Source: Actinomycetes bacterium
Lineage (GTDB): Bacteria > Actinomycetota > Acidimicrobiia > Acidimicrobiales > Acidimicrobiaceae
Direction of reading: 5' to 3'
Assembly: GCA_021819725.1 (NCBI GenBank)
Contig: JAKAQR010000068.1
Coordinates: 1 to 10,917 of the forward strand
DNA: 10,917 nt
Shown here: positions 1 to 7,362 of the stretch, in pieces
How positions within the stretch are numbered: position 1 is the first letter of the stretch
Layout: each line of letters starts with the position of its first letter
Program-made: the position numbers and the translations under genes
The notes under the pieces: model-generated
Told to the model about the DNA's origin: nothing
The model's database searches: none
What the model saw: only the letters and a program-made list of their open reading frames with translations

Positions 1-127
1 CGCGCGTACTGGCGGCGGGAAATAGCTCCCTGAGGACATCCGATTCCAAATCCGATAAAGGTTCCCTTTCAGGTCCTTTTCGAACTCTTCAATGGACTCC
101 CCGTCGACACCAGCAGCTCCCTGATTG
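1..127 (-). pseudogene. Group II intron reverse transcriptase/maturase, N-terminal fragment (partial)
   Basis: Reading the minus strand from about 127 down to 1 gives an uninterrupted stretch of about 42 codons. It contains NQGAAGVDGESIEEFEKDL and then NRMSSGSYFPPPVRA. These are hallmark motifs of the N-terminal part (RT0/RT1 region) of LtrA-type group II intron reverse transcriptases, the enzymes that splice the intron RNA and copy it into DNA during retrohoming. The frame is still open at the left edge, so the rest of the gene lies outside the window. Upstream, homology stops at about 127, where IS21-type terminal repeats begin, so the start codon and first residues have been separated from the fragment. 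It is therefore called a pseudogene, although the downstream part was not seen. The family assignment is firm from the motifs; the exact breakpoint is good to a few bases. Confidence 0.82.
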
Positions 128-131
128 CAGA

Positions 132-197
132 TTTCGGAGGTTTTCGGACACCCGTTTCGGTCCATTTCGGACACCCGTTTCGGAGTTTTCGGACACC
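132..197. repeat. IS21 left-end repeats (TTTCGGACACC motif)
   Basis: Two perfect 19-base copies of TTTCGGACACCCGTTTCGG occur at 142-160 and 165-183. A shortened copy, TTTCGGACACC, lies at 187-197, and a still shorter TTTCGG lies at 132-137. The three main copies start 22-23 bases apart, about two helical turns, so a protein could bind them on one face of the DNA. IS21-family elements are known to carry such multiple subterminal repeats as IstA binding sites. Their position just upstream of the istA start supports that role. Confidence 0.75.
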
Positions 198-262
198 TAG
201 CGAAGGTGGGCCACTGAGGTAGCCATACTGAATCGGACAACGAGTTTGCCGAGGAGGTAGTC

Positions 263-815
263 GTGTCACGTCCCCGCATCATCATGCGTGCAATCAGAGA
301 AGTACTTAAGGCTCTCACTTTCCAAGGGCCGCCCGGTACGAGAAATCAGTCAGGCCTGTTCGCTCCCAAAGAGCACGGTGTTCGACTATGTCAAACGGGC
401 AAAGCAGGCTGGCCTGTGTTGGCCGCTTCCAGACGACCTTGACGACAACGCCTTAGAGTCTCGATTGTTTGCCCGCTCAAGCCAAACCGATGCCCGATCT
501 TGCCTACCTCCACCGTGAGCTCAAACGTCCCCACATGACGTTGATGCTCCTCTGGGTCGAGTATCGAGAGGCTCACCCTGATGGCTATGGCTACACCCAG
601 TTCTGTGAGTATTACCGACGATTCGCAAGGACCCTCTCTCCAACGATGCGCCAACGCCACGTAGCGGGGGCGAAGACCTTCGTCGACTTCGCTGGGGATG
701 GCCTTCCCATTTATGATCCAGATGATGAGATCGAGTTCTACGCTCAGATCTTCGTCGCGGTCCTTGGGGCCTCGAACCTGACCTACGTGGAGGCTTTGGC
801 GAATCAGAACCTCTA
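263..815 (+). pseudogene. istA: IS21 transposase IstA, frameshifted and truncated
   Basis: A GTG at 263 follows a strong ribosome binding site (GAGGAGG, 251-257) and opens the frame VSRPRIIMRAIREVL. A one-base insertion near 309-312 moves the protein to the next frame, which carries the helix-turn-helix (GRPVREISQACSLPKSTVF). A second one-base insertion near 468-471 moves it again. The third frame contains KPMPDLAYLHREL and then the start of the DDE catalytic core, FVDFAGD (first catalytic Asp) and AQIFVAVLGASNLTYVEA. Similarity ends at about 815, after roughly 185 of the usual 400-500 residues, so the other catalytic residues are absent. The intact enzyme would cut and join IS ends with help from IstB, which is not present here. 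Family identity is secure, and loss of function is clear. Confidence 0.85.
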
Positions 816-1157
816 TCACGTCATCACTGGTCCCTCCCGCACCTCATCGCGGAGGTGCCTTGTCAGTGGTACAAGTTGGCTTGGACCCTACCCTCCATGG
901 CATTGGAGCGAGGTGCGACTCTCCAACGTTGACCTTCTCGAGCACGCAGATTACATTTTCAAAAACCGATTGGATGTCGTAGGATATGGCAGAAAGAAGG
1001 GATACGTAGGAAGGCAGATTATGGGTTACCTTGGCCGAATAGCGTGTCAAGGAGGACAGGGGGCTCGTATGCGAGAACTATTCTGGTCACGGTTCCTCGC
1101 CGCAGACGATGCAGGCGAGACCTACGAGTGGCAATCTGCGAACGAGCCGAGGCGGGC
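816..1157. other. Gene-poor stretch between the IS21 remnant and the oxidoreductase operon
   Basis: No reading frame here resembles a known protein. The istA frame stays open to 1161, but its translation past about 815 is not transposase-like. The stretch starts with a perfect hairpin: GCACCTC (839-845), six-base loop, GAGGTGC (852-858), with no T-run. It also contains a promoter-like pair at 929-957. A strong Shine-Dalgarno-like AAGGAGG at 1049-1055 lies 13 bases before a small 30-codon frame (1069-1161) that ends in an ATGA overlap with the next gene. It is most simply the upstream regulatory region of the operon, joined to the truncated IS. Confidence 0.5.
929..957 (+). promoter_or_regulatory. 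Candidate sigma70-type promoter for the 1158-7362 operon
   Basis: TTGACC (929-934) and TACATT (952-957) are separated by 17 bases. They match the -35 and -10 consensus at 5 of 6 and 4 of 6 positions. The implied transcription start near 965 would leave an untranslated leader of about 190 bases before the ATG at 1158. It is the best match I saw between the IS remnant and the first operon gene, but such matches occur by chance. Confidence 0.3.
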
Positions 1158-2786
1158 ATGACACTGCCAGACATTACCTCTCTGCCTGATCTGTTGCATG
1201 GGCGGTCGCTAACGGGTCCCGTCCGCTCAAGCAGGCCAATTTATCGCGATCTACTACCTCCTTGCAACGTCTCGTGCCCAGCCGGAGAAAACATACAGGC
1301 CTGGCTCGCCCATGTCGAAGCAGGCCTGTATGAGCAGGCATGGCGTCAGTTAGTCGCCGACAACCCATTCCCATCAGTCCATGGCAGAGTCTGCTATCAC
1401 CCGTGCGAGGGTAGTTGCAACCGAGCGGAGCTTGACAGCGCAATCTCGATTCATGCCGTGGAACGGTTCCTGGGTGACAGCGCCTTGGAAAGAGGATGGG
1501 AATTTCCACGCCCTGGTAAACGCACTGGTAAACGCGTTTTGATCATCGGGGCTGGACCTAGTGGGCTCTCGGCCGCTTACCATCTCACGATGCGCGGTCA
1601 CGACGTCGAGATCCGTGACTCAGGATCCGAGCCGGGGGGGATGATGCGCTACGGGATTCCTGCCTATCGGCTACCTCGCGATGTGCTCTCCAAAGAGTTG
1701 GAGCGGATCTTTGCCATCGGCATCCGCCTCACCGCAAACCATAAGGTCATCGACCTGGAGGAGGAGAGGCGTGAGGGAGGTTTTGACGCGGTATTTGTGG
1801 CGGTCGGTGCACACCTCTCCAAACGGGTGGATATACCTGCGCGCGACGCTGGCCGAATTCTTGATGCGGTTGCGTTCTTAAAGGACGTCGCAGCAGGTGA
1901 GCCTCCAGTGATAGGCAAGAGGGTCGCCGTCTACGGCGGAGGAAATACGGCGATGGACGCGGCTCGGACCGCGCGGCGCCTCGGAGCCAATGAGGCGCTG
2001 ATCGTCTATCGCCGAACTCGCGCCCAGATGCCCGCGCATGAAGAGGAGGCCGAGGATGCCGAGCGAGAGGGTGTGCGAATCAACTGGTTGAAGACGATCA
2101 CCGCCTTCGATGCTCCAGAACTGACCGTAGAGGCGATGGAGATCGATGAACGAGGAGTTCCAAACCCGACCGGCCGTTTCGAGCAGCTTGCCGCGGACAC
2201 TGTGATCCTAGCCCTCGGGCAGGAGAGCGACACCGGTTTCTTGCACTCGGTTCCTGGAGTGGAGTTCAGCGCCGACGGAACCGTAAAGGTCTCCGAGTCG
2301 ATGATGACCGGTCATCTGGGAGTATTCGCCGGCGGTGATGCCGTCCCGGCGGAGCGGACGGTCACAGTAGGAGTTGGCCATGGTAAGAAGGCAGCGCAGC
2401 ACATAGACGCCTGGCTCGCGGGCAGCCACGGCGTCGAGAAGACCAAACCTCGGACCGCCACCTTCGACATTCTTCATCTCTGGTACTTCGGTGACACTCA
2501 GCGCCGCCTGCAGACTGAGTTGGCACCCGAAGAGCGGGTGGCCGACTTCTCTGAGGTTGTAGCTGGGCTCTCGGCAGAGGAGGCGGTTTACGAAGCTGCT
2601 CGTTGCCTCTCCTGCGGGAACTGCTTCGAGTGCGATGGATGCATGGGGGCGTGTCCCGAGAACGCAGTGGTCAAACTTGGGCCTGGTCAACGCTACCGCT
2701 TCGATTATGACCGTTGTACCGGATGCGGGCATTGCTTCGAGCAATGCCCGGTTCATGCTATCGAGATTGTTCCAGAGGAGGGGTGA
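1158..2786 (+). CDS. GltD-like FAD/NAD(P) oxidoreductase with C-terminal 4Fe-4S ferredoxin domain
   Basis: The protein has 542 residues. The N-terminal iron-sulfur domain resembles the glutamate synthase small subunit, with cysteines at 36, 40, 79, 83 and 87. The FAD Rossmann motif is GAGPSG (130-135). The NAD(P) Rossmann fold has YGGGNTAMDAARTARRLGA (from 259), followed by the family signature VYRRTRAQMPAHEEE. A second FAD contact is FAGGD. The C-terminus adds a cysteine-dense motif (C483, C486, C489, C492, C495, C499-P) and a classical CxxCxxCxxxCP cluster (C520-C530), as in two-cluster ferredoxins. Such proteins move electrons between NAD(P)H and iron-sulfur partners. No glutamate synthase large subunit is nearby, and the gene overlaps the PFOR gene by one base, so I infer PFOR-linked ferredoxin:NAD(P) electron transfer. 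The ATG at 1158 is chosen because GAGG precedes it by five bases and family-like sequence follows; an in-frame GTG at 1044 lacks both. Confidence 0.88.
   Translation: MTLPDITSLPDLLHGRSLTGPVRSSRPIYRDLLPPCNVSCPAGENIQAWLAHVEAGLYEQAWRQLVADNPFPSVHGRVCYHPCEGSCNRAELDSAISIHAVERFLGDSALERGWEFPRPGKRTGKRVLIIGAGPSGLSAAYHLTMRGHDVEIRDSGSEPGGMMRYGIPAYRLPRDVLSKELERIFAIGIRLTANHKVIDLEEERREGGFDAVFVAVGAHLSKRVDIPARDAGRILDAVAFLKDVAAGEPPVIGKRVAVYGGGNTAMDAARTARRLGANEALIVYRRTRAQMPAHEEEAEDAEREGVRINWLKTITAFDAPELTVEAMEIDERGVPNPTGRFEQLAADTVILALGQESDTGFLHSVPGVEFSADGTVKVSESMMTGHLGVFAGGDAVPAERTVTVGVGHGKKAAQHIDAWLAGSHGVEKTKPRTATFDILHLWYFGDTQRRLQTELAPEERVADFSEVVAGLSAEEAVYEAARCLSCGNCFECDGCMGACPENAVVKLGPGQRYRFDYDRCTGCGHCFEQCPVHAIEIVPEEG
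2774..2781 (+). promoter_or_regulatory. Ribosome binding site fixing the PFOR start
   Basis: AGAGGAGG lies five bases before the ATG at 2786, inside the last codons of the upstream gene. The stop and start overlap as TGATG. This selects 2786 over an in-frame upstream start at 2714, whose extra 24 residues are a shadow of the preceding gene's ferredoxin motif. Confidence 0.75.
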
Positions 2787-5700
2787 TGCGAGTCACGGTG
2801 GACGGGAACGAGGCCGCCGCCTCAGCAGCCTATCGGCTCAACGAGGTTTGCTGCATTTACCCAATTACACCGGCTTCGCCCATGGCAGAACTTGCCGATG
2901 AGTGGTCGAGCAAGGGACGGACGAATATCTGGGGCAGTATTCCTACGGTAATTGAGATGCAGAGCGAAGCCGGCGCTGCCGGAGCCCTGCACGGAGCCCT
3001 GCAGGGCGGTGCGTTATCGACGACCTTCACCGCGTCACAGGGTCTCTTGCTCATGATCCCGAACATGTACAAGATCGCTGGCGAGTTGACTCCAACCGTA
3101 TTCCACGTTGCTGCACGTTCGATCGCCGCGCAGGCACTTTCAATATTCGGCGACCACTCGGATGTCATGGCAGTACGTCAGACAGGCTTCGCCATGCTCG
3201 CCTCTTCATCGGTTCAAGAAGCCCATGATTTGGCGGTCATCGCACAGCTAGCCACGCTTGAGGCGCGTGTGCCCTTCGTCCACTTTTTCGATGGCTTCAG
3301 GATCTCCCATGAGCTCAATACCATCGATATCCTCTCGGACGATGATCTCGAACACCTCATTCCAGTGGAGTTGATCAGGGCACACCGATCGAGGTCGATG
3401 TCGCCCGAAAACCCTTTCATTCGCGGTACCTCGCAGAACCCCGACGTCTATTTTCAGGCTCGGGAGGCGGTCAACCCGTACTACGCAGCGACCGCCCGCA
3501 TAGTCGCGGGTGCGATGACGCGGTTTGCCGAGAGGACCGGCAGGCGTTATAGCCTGGTCGAATACACCGGTCATCCTCAGGCCGAGCGCGTGGTCGTAGC
3601 TATGGGATCAGGAGCGGAGACTTTGCGGGAAACCGTTGCCAGCCTGTGTGCCAACGACGATCGAGTCGGGGTTCTCACCGTACGTCTATACCGGCCATTT
3701 CCAGCGGAAGATGTCCTTCAATCTCTGCCTTCGAGCGTTCGGCGGATCGCTGTTCTTGATCGGACCAAGGAGCCAGGTTCCCTCGGCGAACCACTTTTCC
3801 TGGATATTCTTGGAACGGTTGCCGAGGCGTATCAGAGTGGCAGACTCGATGTCATGCCGTTGGTTACCGGTGGCAGGTATGGCCTATCCTCCAAGGAGTT
3901 CACGCCAGCAATGGCAGCCGGAGTATTGACTGAACTCGCCAAGGAGGAGCCGATCCACCGCTTCACAGTTGGTATAAGAGATGATGTATCGGGAACAAGT
4001 ATCTCCTATGACCCGTCGTTTGATATAGAACCAGCTGATACCCTGCGAGCAGTATTCTTCGGCCTTGGTTCCGATGGAACGGTTGGGGCAAACAAGAACA
4101 CCATAAAGATTATTGGCGCCGAACCTGATATGTTCGTCCAGGGTTATTTCGTCTATGACTCAAAGAAGTCGGGTTCTCAAACGGTATCGCACCTCCGCTT
4201 TGGAGCCCACCCCATCCACGCGCCATACCTGATCACAGAGGCTAGCTTTGTCGGCTGCCACCGATTCGAATTCCTATCACACCCAGAGGTACTTCGAGTC
4301 GCTAAACATGGTGCTACTCTTTTGCTGAACTCACCCTATCTCGCAGACAAGGTATGGCAGGTGATGCCCCGGCAAGTTCAGGAGCAGATACTCGCGAAGG
4401 AAATCCAGCTTTTCGTGATCGATGCTGGCCGGATTGCCACGGAGGTCGGGCTCGGAGGCCGGGTGAACACCGTGCTGCAGACCTGCTTTTTCGTACTGTC
4501 AGGGTTGATGGATTCAGAGAAGGCCATCGAGCAGGTCAAAGCCTTCATCCTCAAAAGCTACGCACGCCGCGGTGAGAGGGTTGTGAAGGCCAACCTCAAC
4601 GCGGTAGAGCGAGCGCTACAGGAGCTGAATAGGGTCGAGATTCCCCACGAAGTGACGTCGACAATGGAGTCACCACCCCTTGTTCCTGCCAGCGCCCCCG
4701 AATTTGTGAGAAAAGTCACCGCAGTGATGATGGCTGGTCGGGGGGACGAGCTACCGGTGAGCGCGATCCCAGTGGACGGAACGTGGCCAAGCGGCACTGC
4801 GGCCTTCGAAAAACGCAACGTCTCAGACGTTATCGCCAAGTGGGATCCCGATATCTGCATTCAGTGTGGCAACTGTAGCTTCGTATGCCCACACAGTGTG
4901 ATCAGGTCAAAGTATTATTCAGCATCGCTACTTGCAGAGGCACCTGTTGGATTTCAGTCAGCTCCCCTAAGGGCAAAGGGTTTGCCGGGAACCGCCTACA
5001 CCCTTCAGGTCTATGCCGAAGACTGTACGGGGTGCGCACTCTGTGTCGAAGCCTGCCCGGTTACGGCACCAAGCGGCCGCGGTCGACGGGCAATCAATCT
5101 CATCCCGAGAGAGCAGGTGATGGATTCAGAACGGAATGCGGTGGCTTTTTTTGAGACCCTACCGGTCATAAAGCGCTCTCGGATTGACTTCGCCACCGTC
5201 CGCGGTACGCAGTTTCTGGAGCCACTTTTCGAGTTCTCCGGGGCGTGTGTAGGCTGCGGCGAAACGCCCTACTTAAAACTGCTCTCACAGCTTTTTGGGG
5301 AGCGGGCGATTATTGCCAATGCGACTGGTTGCTCCTCCATCTACGGTGGGAACTTGCCGACCACGCCGTGGACGAAGGACGCCTCAGGCCGCGGCCCAGC
5401 CTGGTCAAACTCGCTGTTCGAAGATAACGCCGAATTTGGACTAGGTTTCCGCCTTGCTGCGGACCAACACACCAATCTCGCCAGGGATCGAGCGCGACAG
5501 CTCCGAGATGAGCTGGGTGCCGATCTGGTAGATATGGTTCTCGAGGCTCCGCAACGGACAGAGTCGGAGCTCCAGGAGCAGCGAAAGCGGGTAGGCGAGC
5601 TAAAGGTACGCCTTGAACAGTTAGATAGCCCTGCGGCACGGGATCTGGCGAGCGTCGTCGATCACCTTCTAAGACGCAGCGTGTGGATTGTTGGTGGGGA

Positions 5701-6358
5701 CGGGTGGGCGTATGACATCGGCTCCGGCGGCGTTGACCACATCCTCGCCTCCGGTCGCGACGTCAACGTGCTTGTACTGGACACCGAGGTCTACTCGAAC
5801 ACCGGCGGACAGATGTCAAAAGCGACACCTCTCGGCGCGGTAGCTAAGTTCGCTGCTGCCGGGAAGACGGCGGAGAAAAAGGACCTCGCCCTTCAAGCCA
5901 TGGCTTACGGGAGCGTCTACGTTGCCCGGGTGGCAATGGGAGCCGATCCGCAACAGACGTTGCGGGCTTTTCGCGAAGCGGAGACCTATGAGGGACCTTC
6001 ACTGATAATTGCCTACAGTCATTGCATAGCTCACGGTATTGACATGCGCAACGGTTTGGATCAGCAATACAGGGCGGTAGCCAGTGGTTACTGGCCTTTG
6101 ATGCGCTACGATCCTATGATGCGCGCGGCTGGCGAAAACCCATTCCTGCTAGATTCCCCGCGGCCCCGCCTAGCCTTCTCGGAATACTCACAGCGAGAGC
6201 TGCGCTACTCGATGCTCGCCTCCTCCGACCCTCCAGAGGCTGACCGCCTAGCGAGACTGGCGCAGGCGGCAGTCGATCAACGGTGGGCGACCTACGAGGA
6301 GATGGCAACGCGTCCAGCCCACCGATTCCCAACAGATGCACGTAAGGATCACGCATGA
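2786..6358 (+). CDS. nifJ: Pyruvate:ferredoxin (flavodoxin) oxidoreductase, single-chain homodimeric type
   Basis: The 1190-residue protein has the full NifJ/Por domain order. It converts pyruvate + CoA to acetyl-CoA + CO2, reducing ferredoxin or flavodoxin, in the cytoplasm. Domain I has YPITPASPMAE (25-35), with T28, E61 and R112 matching pyruvate- and thiamine-contact residues of the Desulfovibrio africanus enzyme. Domain II begins near 255. The gamma domain carries GLGSDGTVGANKNTIKII (from 426), and the EKR domain carries FEKR (674-677). Two CxxCxxCxxxCP ferredoxin motifs give C691/694/697/701 and C747/750/753/757. The proximal cluster ligands C821, C824, C849 and C1080 are all present. 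Thiamine diphosphate binding is shown by GDGWAYDIG (D972) and YSNTGGQM (N1005). Nothing is missing, so it should be active. The reversible family can also carboxylate acetyl-CoA. Expression is coupled to both neighbours by overlaps. An alternative 2-oxoacid substrate is possible but disfavoured by R112/T28. Confidence 0.96.
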   Translation: MRVTVDGNEAAASAAYRLNEVCCIYPITPASPMAELADEWSSKGRTNIWGSIPTVIEMQSEAGAAGALHGALQGGALSTTFTASQGLLLMIPNMYKIAGELTPTVFHVAARSIAAQALSIFGDHSDVMAVRQTGFAMLASSSVQEAHDLAVIAQLATLEARVPFVHFFDGFRISHELNTIDILSDDDLEHLIPVELIRAHRSRSMSPENPFIRGTSQNPDVYFQAREAVNPYYAATARIVAGAMTRFAERTGRRYSLVEYTGHPQAERVVVAMGSGAETLRETVASLCANDDRVGVLTVRLYRPFPAEDVLQSLPSSVRRIAVLDRTKEPGSLGEPLFLDILGTVAEAYQSGRLDVMPLVTGGRYGLSSKEFTPAMAAGVLTELAKEEPIHRFTVGIRDDVSGTSISYDPSFDIEPADTLRAVFFGLGSDGTVGANKNTIKIIGAEPDMFVQGYFVYDSKKSGSQTVSHLRFGAHPIHAPYLITEASFVGCHRFEFLSHPEVLRVAKHGATLLLNSPYLADKVWQVMPRQVQEQILAKEIQLFVIDAGRIATEVGLGGRVNTVLQTCFFVLSGLMDSEKAIEQVKAFILKSYARRGERVVKANLNAVERALQELNRVEIPHEVTSTMESPPLVPASAPEFVRKVTAVMMAGRGDELPVSAIPVDGTWPSGTAAFEKRNVSDVIAKWDPDICIQCGNCSFVCPHSVIRSKYYSASLLAEAPVGFQSAPLRAKGLPGTAYTLQVYAEDCTGCALCVEACPVTAPSGRGRRAINLIPREQVMDSERNAVAFFETLPVIKRSRIDFATVRGTQFLEPLFEFSGACVGCGETPYLKLLSQLFGERAIIANATGCSSIYGGNLPTTPWTKDASGRGPAWSNSLFEDNAEFGLGFRLAADQHTNLARDRARQLRDELGADLVDMVLEAPQRTESELQEQRKRVGELKVRLEQLDSPAARDLASVVDHLLRRSVWIVGGDGWAYDIGSGGVDHILASGRDVNVLVLDTEVYSNTGGQMSKATPLGAVAKFAAAGKTAEKKDLALQAMAYGSVYVARVAMGADPQQTLRAFREAETYEGPSLIIAYSHCIAHGIDMRNGLDQQYRAVASGYWPLMRYDPMMRAAGENPFLLDSPRPRLAFSEYSQRELRYSMLASSDPPEADRLARLAQAAVDQRWATYEEMATRPAHRFPTDARKDHA

Positions 6359-7362
6359 ACTTATCAGCCAACTACATGGGCATCAGCCTAAAGAATCCCC
6401 TTGTCGCCTCCGCGTCGCCGTTAACATACACCCTCGATGGAGTGCGGCGCCTCGCCGCGAGCGGCGTTGGCGCCATAGTTATGCACTCTCTGTTTGAGGA
6501 GGAGTTGGTTAGCGATGCAGAACACCAGGCTCGACTCTTGGAGGCAGGCTCCGAAAGCTTTGCAGAATCACTGTCTTACTTTCCAGACACCTTGGCACCC
6601 AAGGCATCCAAGCACTACCTAGGTCTGCTTGAGCGTGCAGTGAATGCTGTCGAGGTTCCCGTGATCGCAAGCCTCAACGGCGCCACCCCTGGTGGTTGGA
6701 CTACGCATGCTCGGGACATGGAAAATGCTGGAGCCACAGCGATAGAACTCAACATCCACATGATACCAGTTGGTCCCGGTATCGACGGGCGCGGTGTCGA
6801 GGAGCTTCACGTCGAGATCTTGCAACAGGTGAAGGCTGTCGTAAGCGTGCCCATCGCGATAAAGCTGAGCCCTTATTTTAGCTCCGTTGGAGAGATGGCA
6901 TCCCGCCTAGACAAGGCGGGTGCCGACGGAATCGTACTGTTCAGCCGGTTCATGCATCCTCGCATCGACCCCGAGTCACTTGAAGTAATTCCTAGCGTTG
7001 GACTATCGGATCCCGCGGAGTCTCGCCTACCGCAAACCTGGGTTGCACTGCTCTACGGACGCCTCGAAGCTACGATCGTGGCGGCCGGTGGCGTCGAACA
7101 GGCTGACGACGTTGTCAGTTATATCCTCGCCGGCGCAGACGCGGTAATGACAGCCTCGGCCCTCCTCCGCCACGGGCCAGGATATGCGGAAAACCTTCTC
7201 GACGGGCTCGCTAGATGGATGGCCCGAAAGGGCTTTGACGCACTTGATCAGGTTCGCGGCATGCTTGCGGTTCAGTCAAGTAGTGATGAAACCACGTGGG
7301 AACGTACTCAGTATGTGGATGCCCTTCGTGCAGCGAATGCAAATCTGCAGGGTCCTTGGTAA
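6355..7362 (+). CDS. Dihydroorotate dehydrogenase-like FMN-binding TIM-barrel protein
   Basis: This 335-residue protein belongs to the PyrD/DHOD superfamily. It has MGISLKNPLVASASPLT at the N-terminus, SLNG (106-109), NIH (133-135), IAIKLSP with a conserved lysine (K170), GADGIVLFSRF (189-199), and the C-terminal phosphate-binding segment AAGGV (243-247) with TASALL (266-271). These are expected for FMN binding. The catalytic loop of true class 1 DHODs, which normally carries NxSCPN and an active-site cysteine, is replaced by NIHMIPVG, and the protein contains no cysteine at all. Pyrimidine synthesis is therefore unlikely. Its start overlaps the PFOR stop by four bases (ATGA), and AAGGA sits six bases upstream, so it is made with PFOR. 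A flavin-dependent partner or accessory role in PFOR-linked redox chemistry is inference; the substrate is unknown. Confidence 0.9.
   Translation: MNLSANYMGISLKNPLVASASPLTYTLDGVRRLAASGVGAIVMHSLFEEELVSDAEHQARLLEAGSESFAESLSYFPDTLAPKASKHYLGLLERAVNAVEVPVIASLNGATPGGWTTHARDMENAGATAIELNIHMIPVGPGIDGRGVEELHVEILQQVKAVVSVPIAIKLSPYFSSVGEMASRLDKAGADGIVLFSRFMHPRIDPESLEVIPSVGLSDPAESRLPQTWVALLYGRLEATIVAAGGVEQADDVVSYILAGADAVMTASALLRHGPGYAENLLDGLARWMARKGFDALDQVRGMLAVQSSSDETTWERTQYVDALRAANANLQGPW

Larger units (their letters stand above)
127..815 (+). mobile_element. IS21-family insertion sequence remnant (left end plus truncated istA)
   Basis: The element is recognised from two things. A set of short repeats at 132-197 resembles the multiple transposase-binding repeats at IS21-family ends. 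Immediately downstream lies an IstA-type transposase reading frame. The left boundary is placed near 126-127, where reverse transcriptase homology on the other strand ends and a TG dinucleotide, typical of IS21 termini, occurs. No istB, right end or target duplication is visible. IstA homology ends at about 815, so at least two thirds of a normal 2 to 2.5 kb element is missing and it cannot move by itself. Confidence 0.72.

Noticed and set aside
391..819. Minus-strand 142-codon frame opposite istA
   Set aside because: The plus strand in this interval shows clear IstA homology in its frames; the antisense frame has none.
839..858. Perfect 7-base hairpin as an intrinsic terminator of the IS remnant
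   Set aside because: No T-run follows and no intact gene lies upstream to be terminated; noted only as structure.
1044..1157. Longer version of the GltD-like protein starting at GTG 1044
   Set aside because: The added 38 residues are arginine-rich with no family similarity and no ribosome binding site precedes the GTG; the ATG at 1158 has GAGG at proper spacing.
2714..2785. Longer PFOR starting at 2714
   Set aside because: The extra residues are the second-frame shadow of the upstream ferredoxin motif; the strong AGAGGAGG and the family N-terminus point to 2786.
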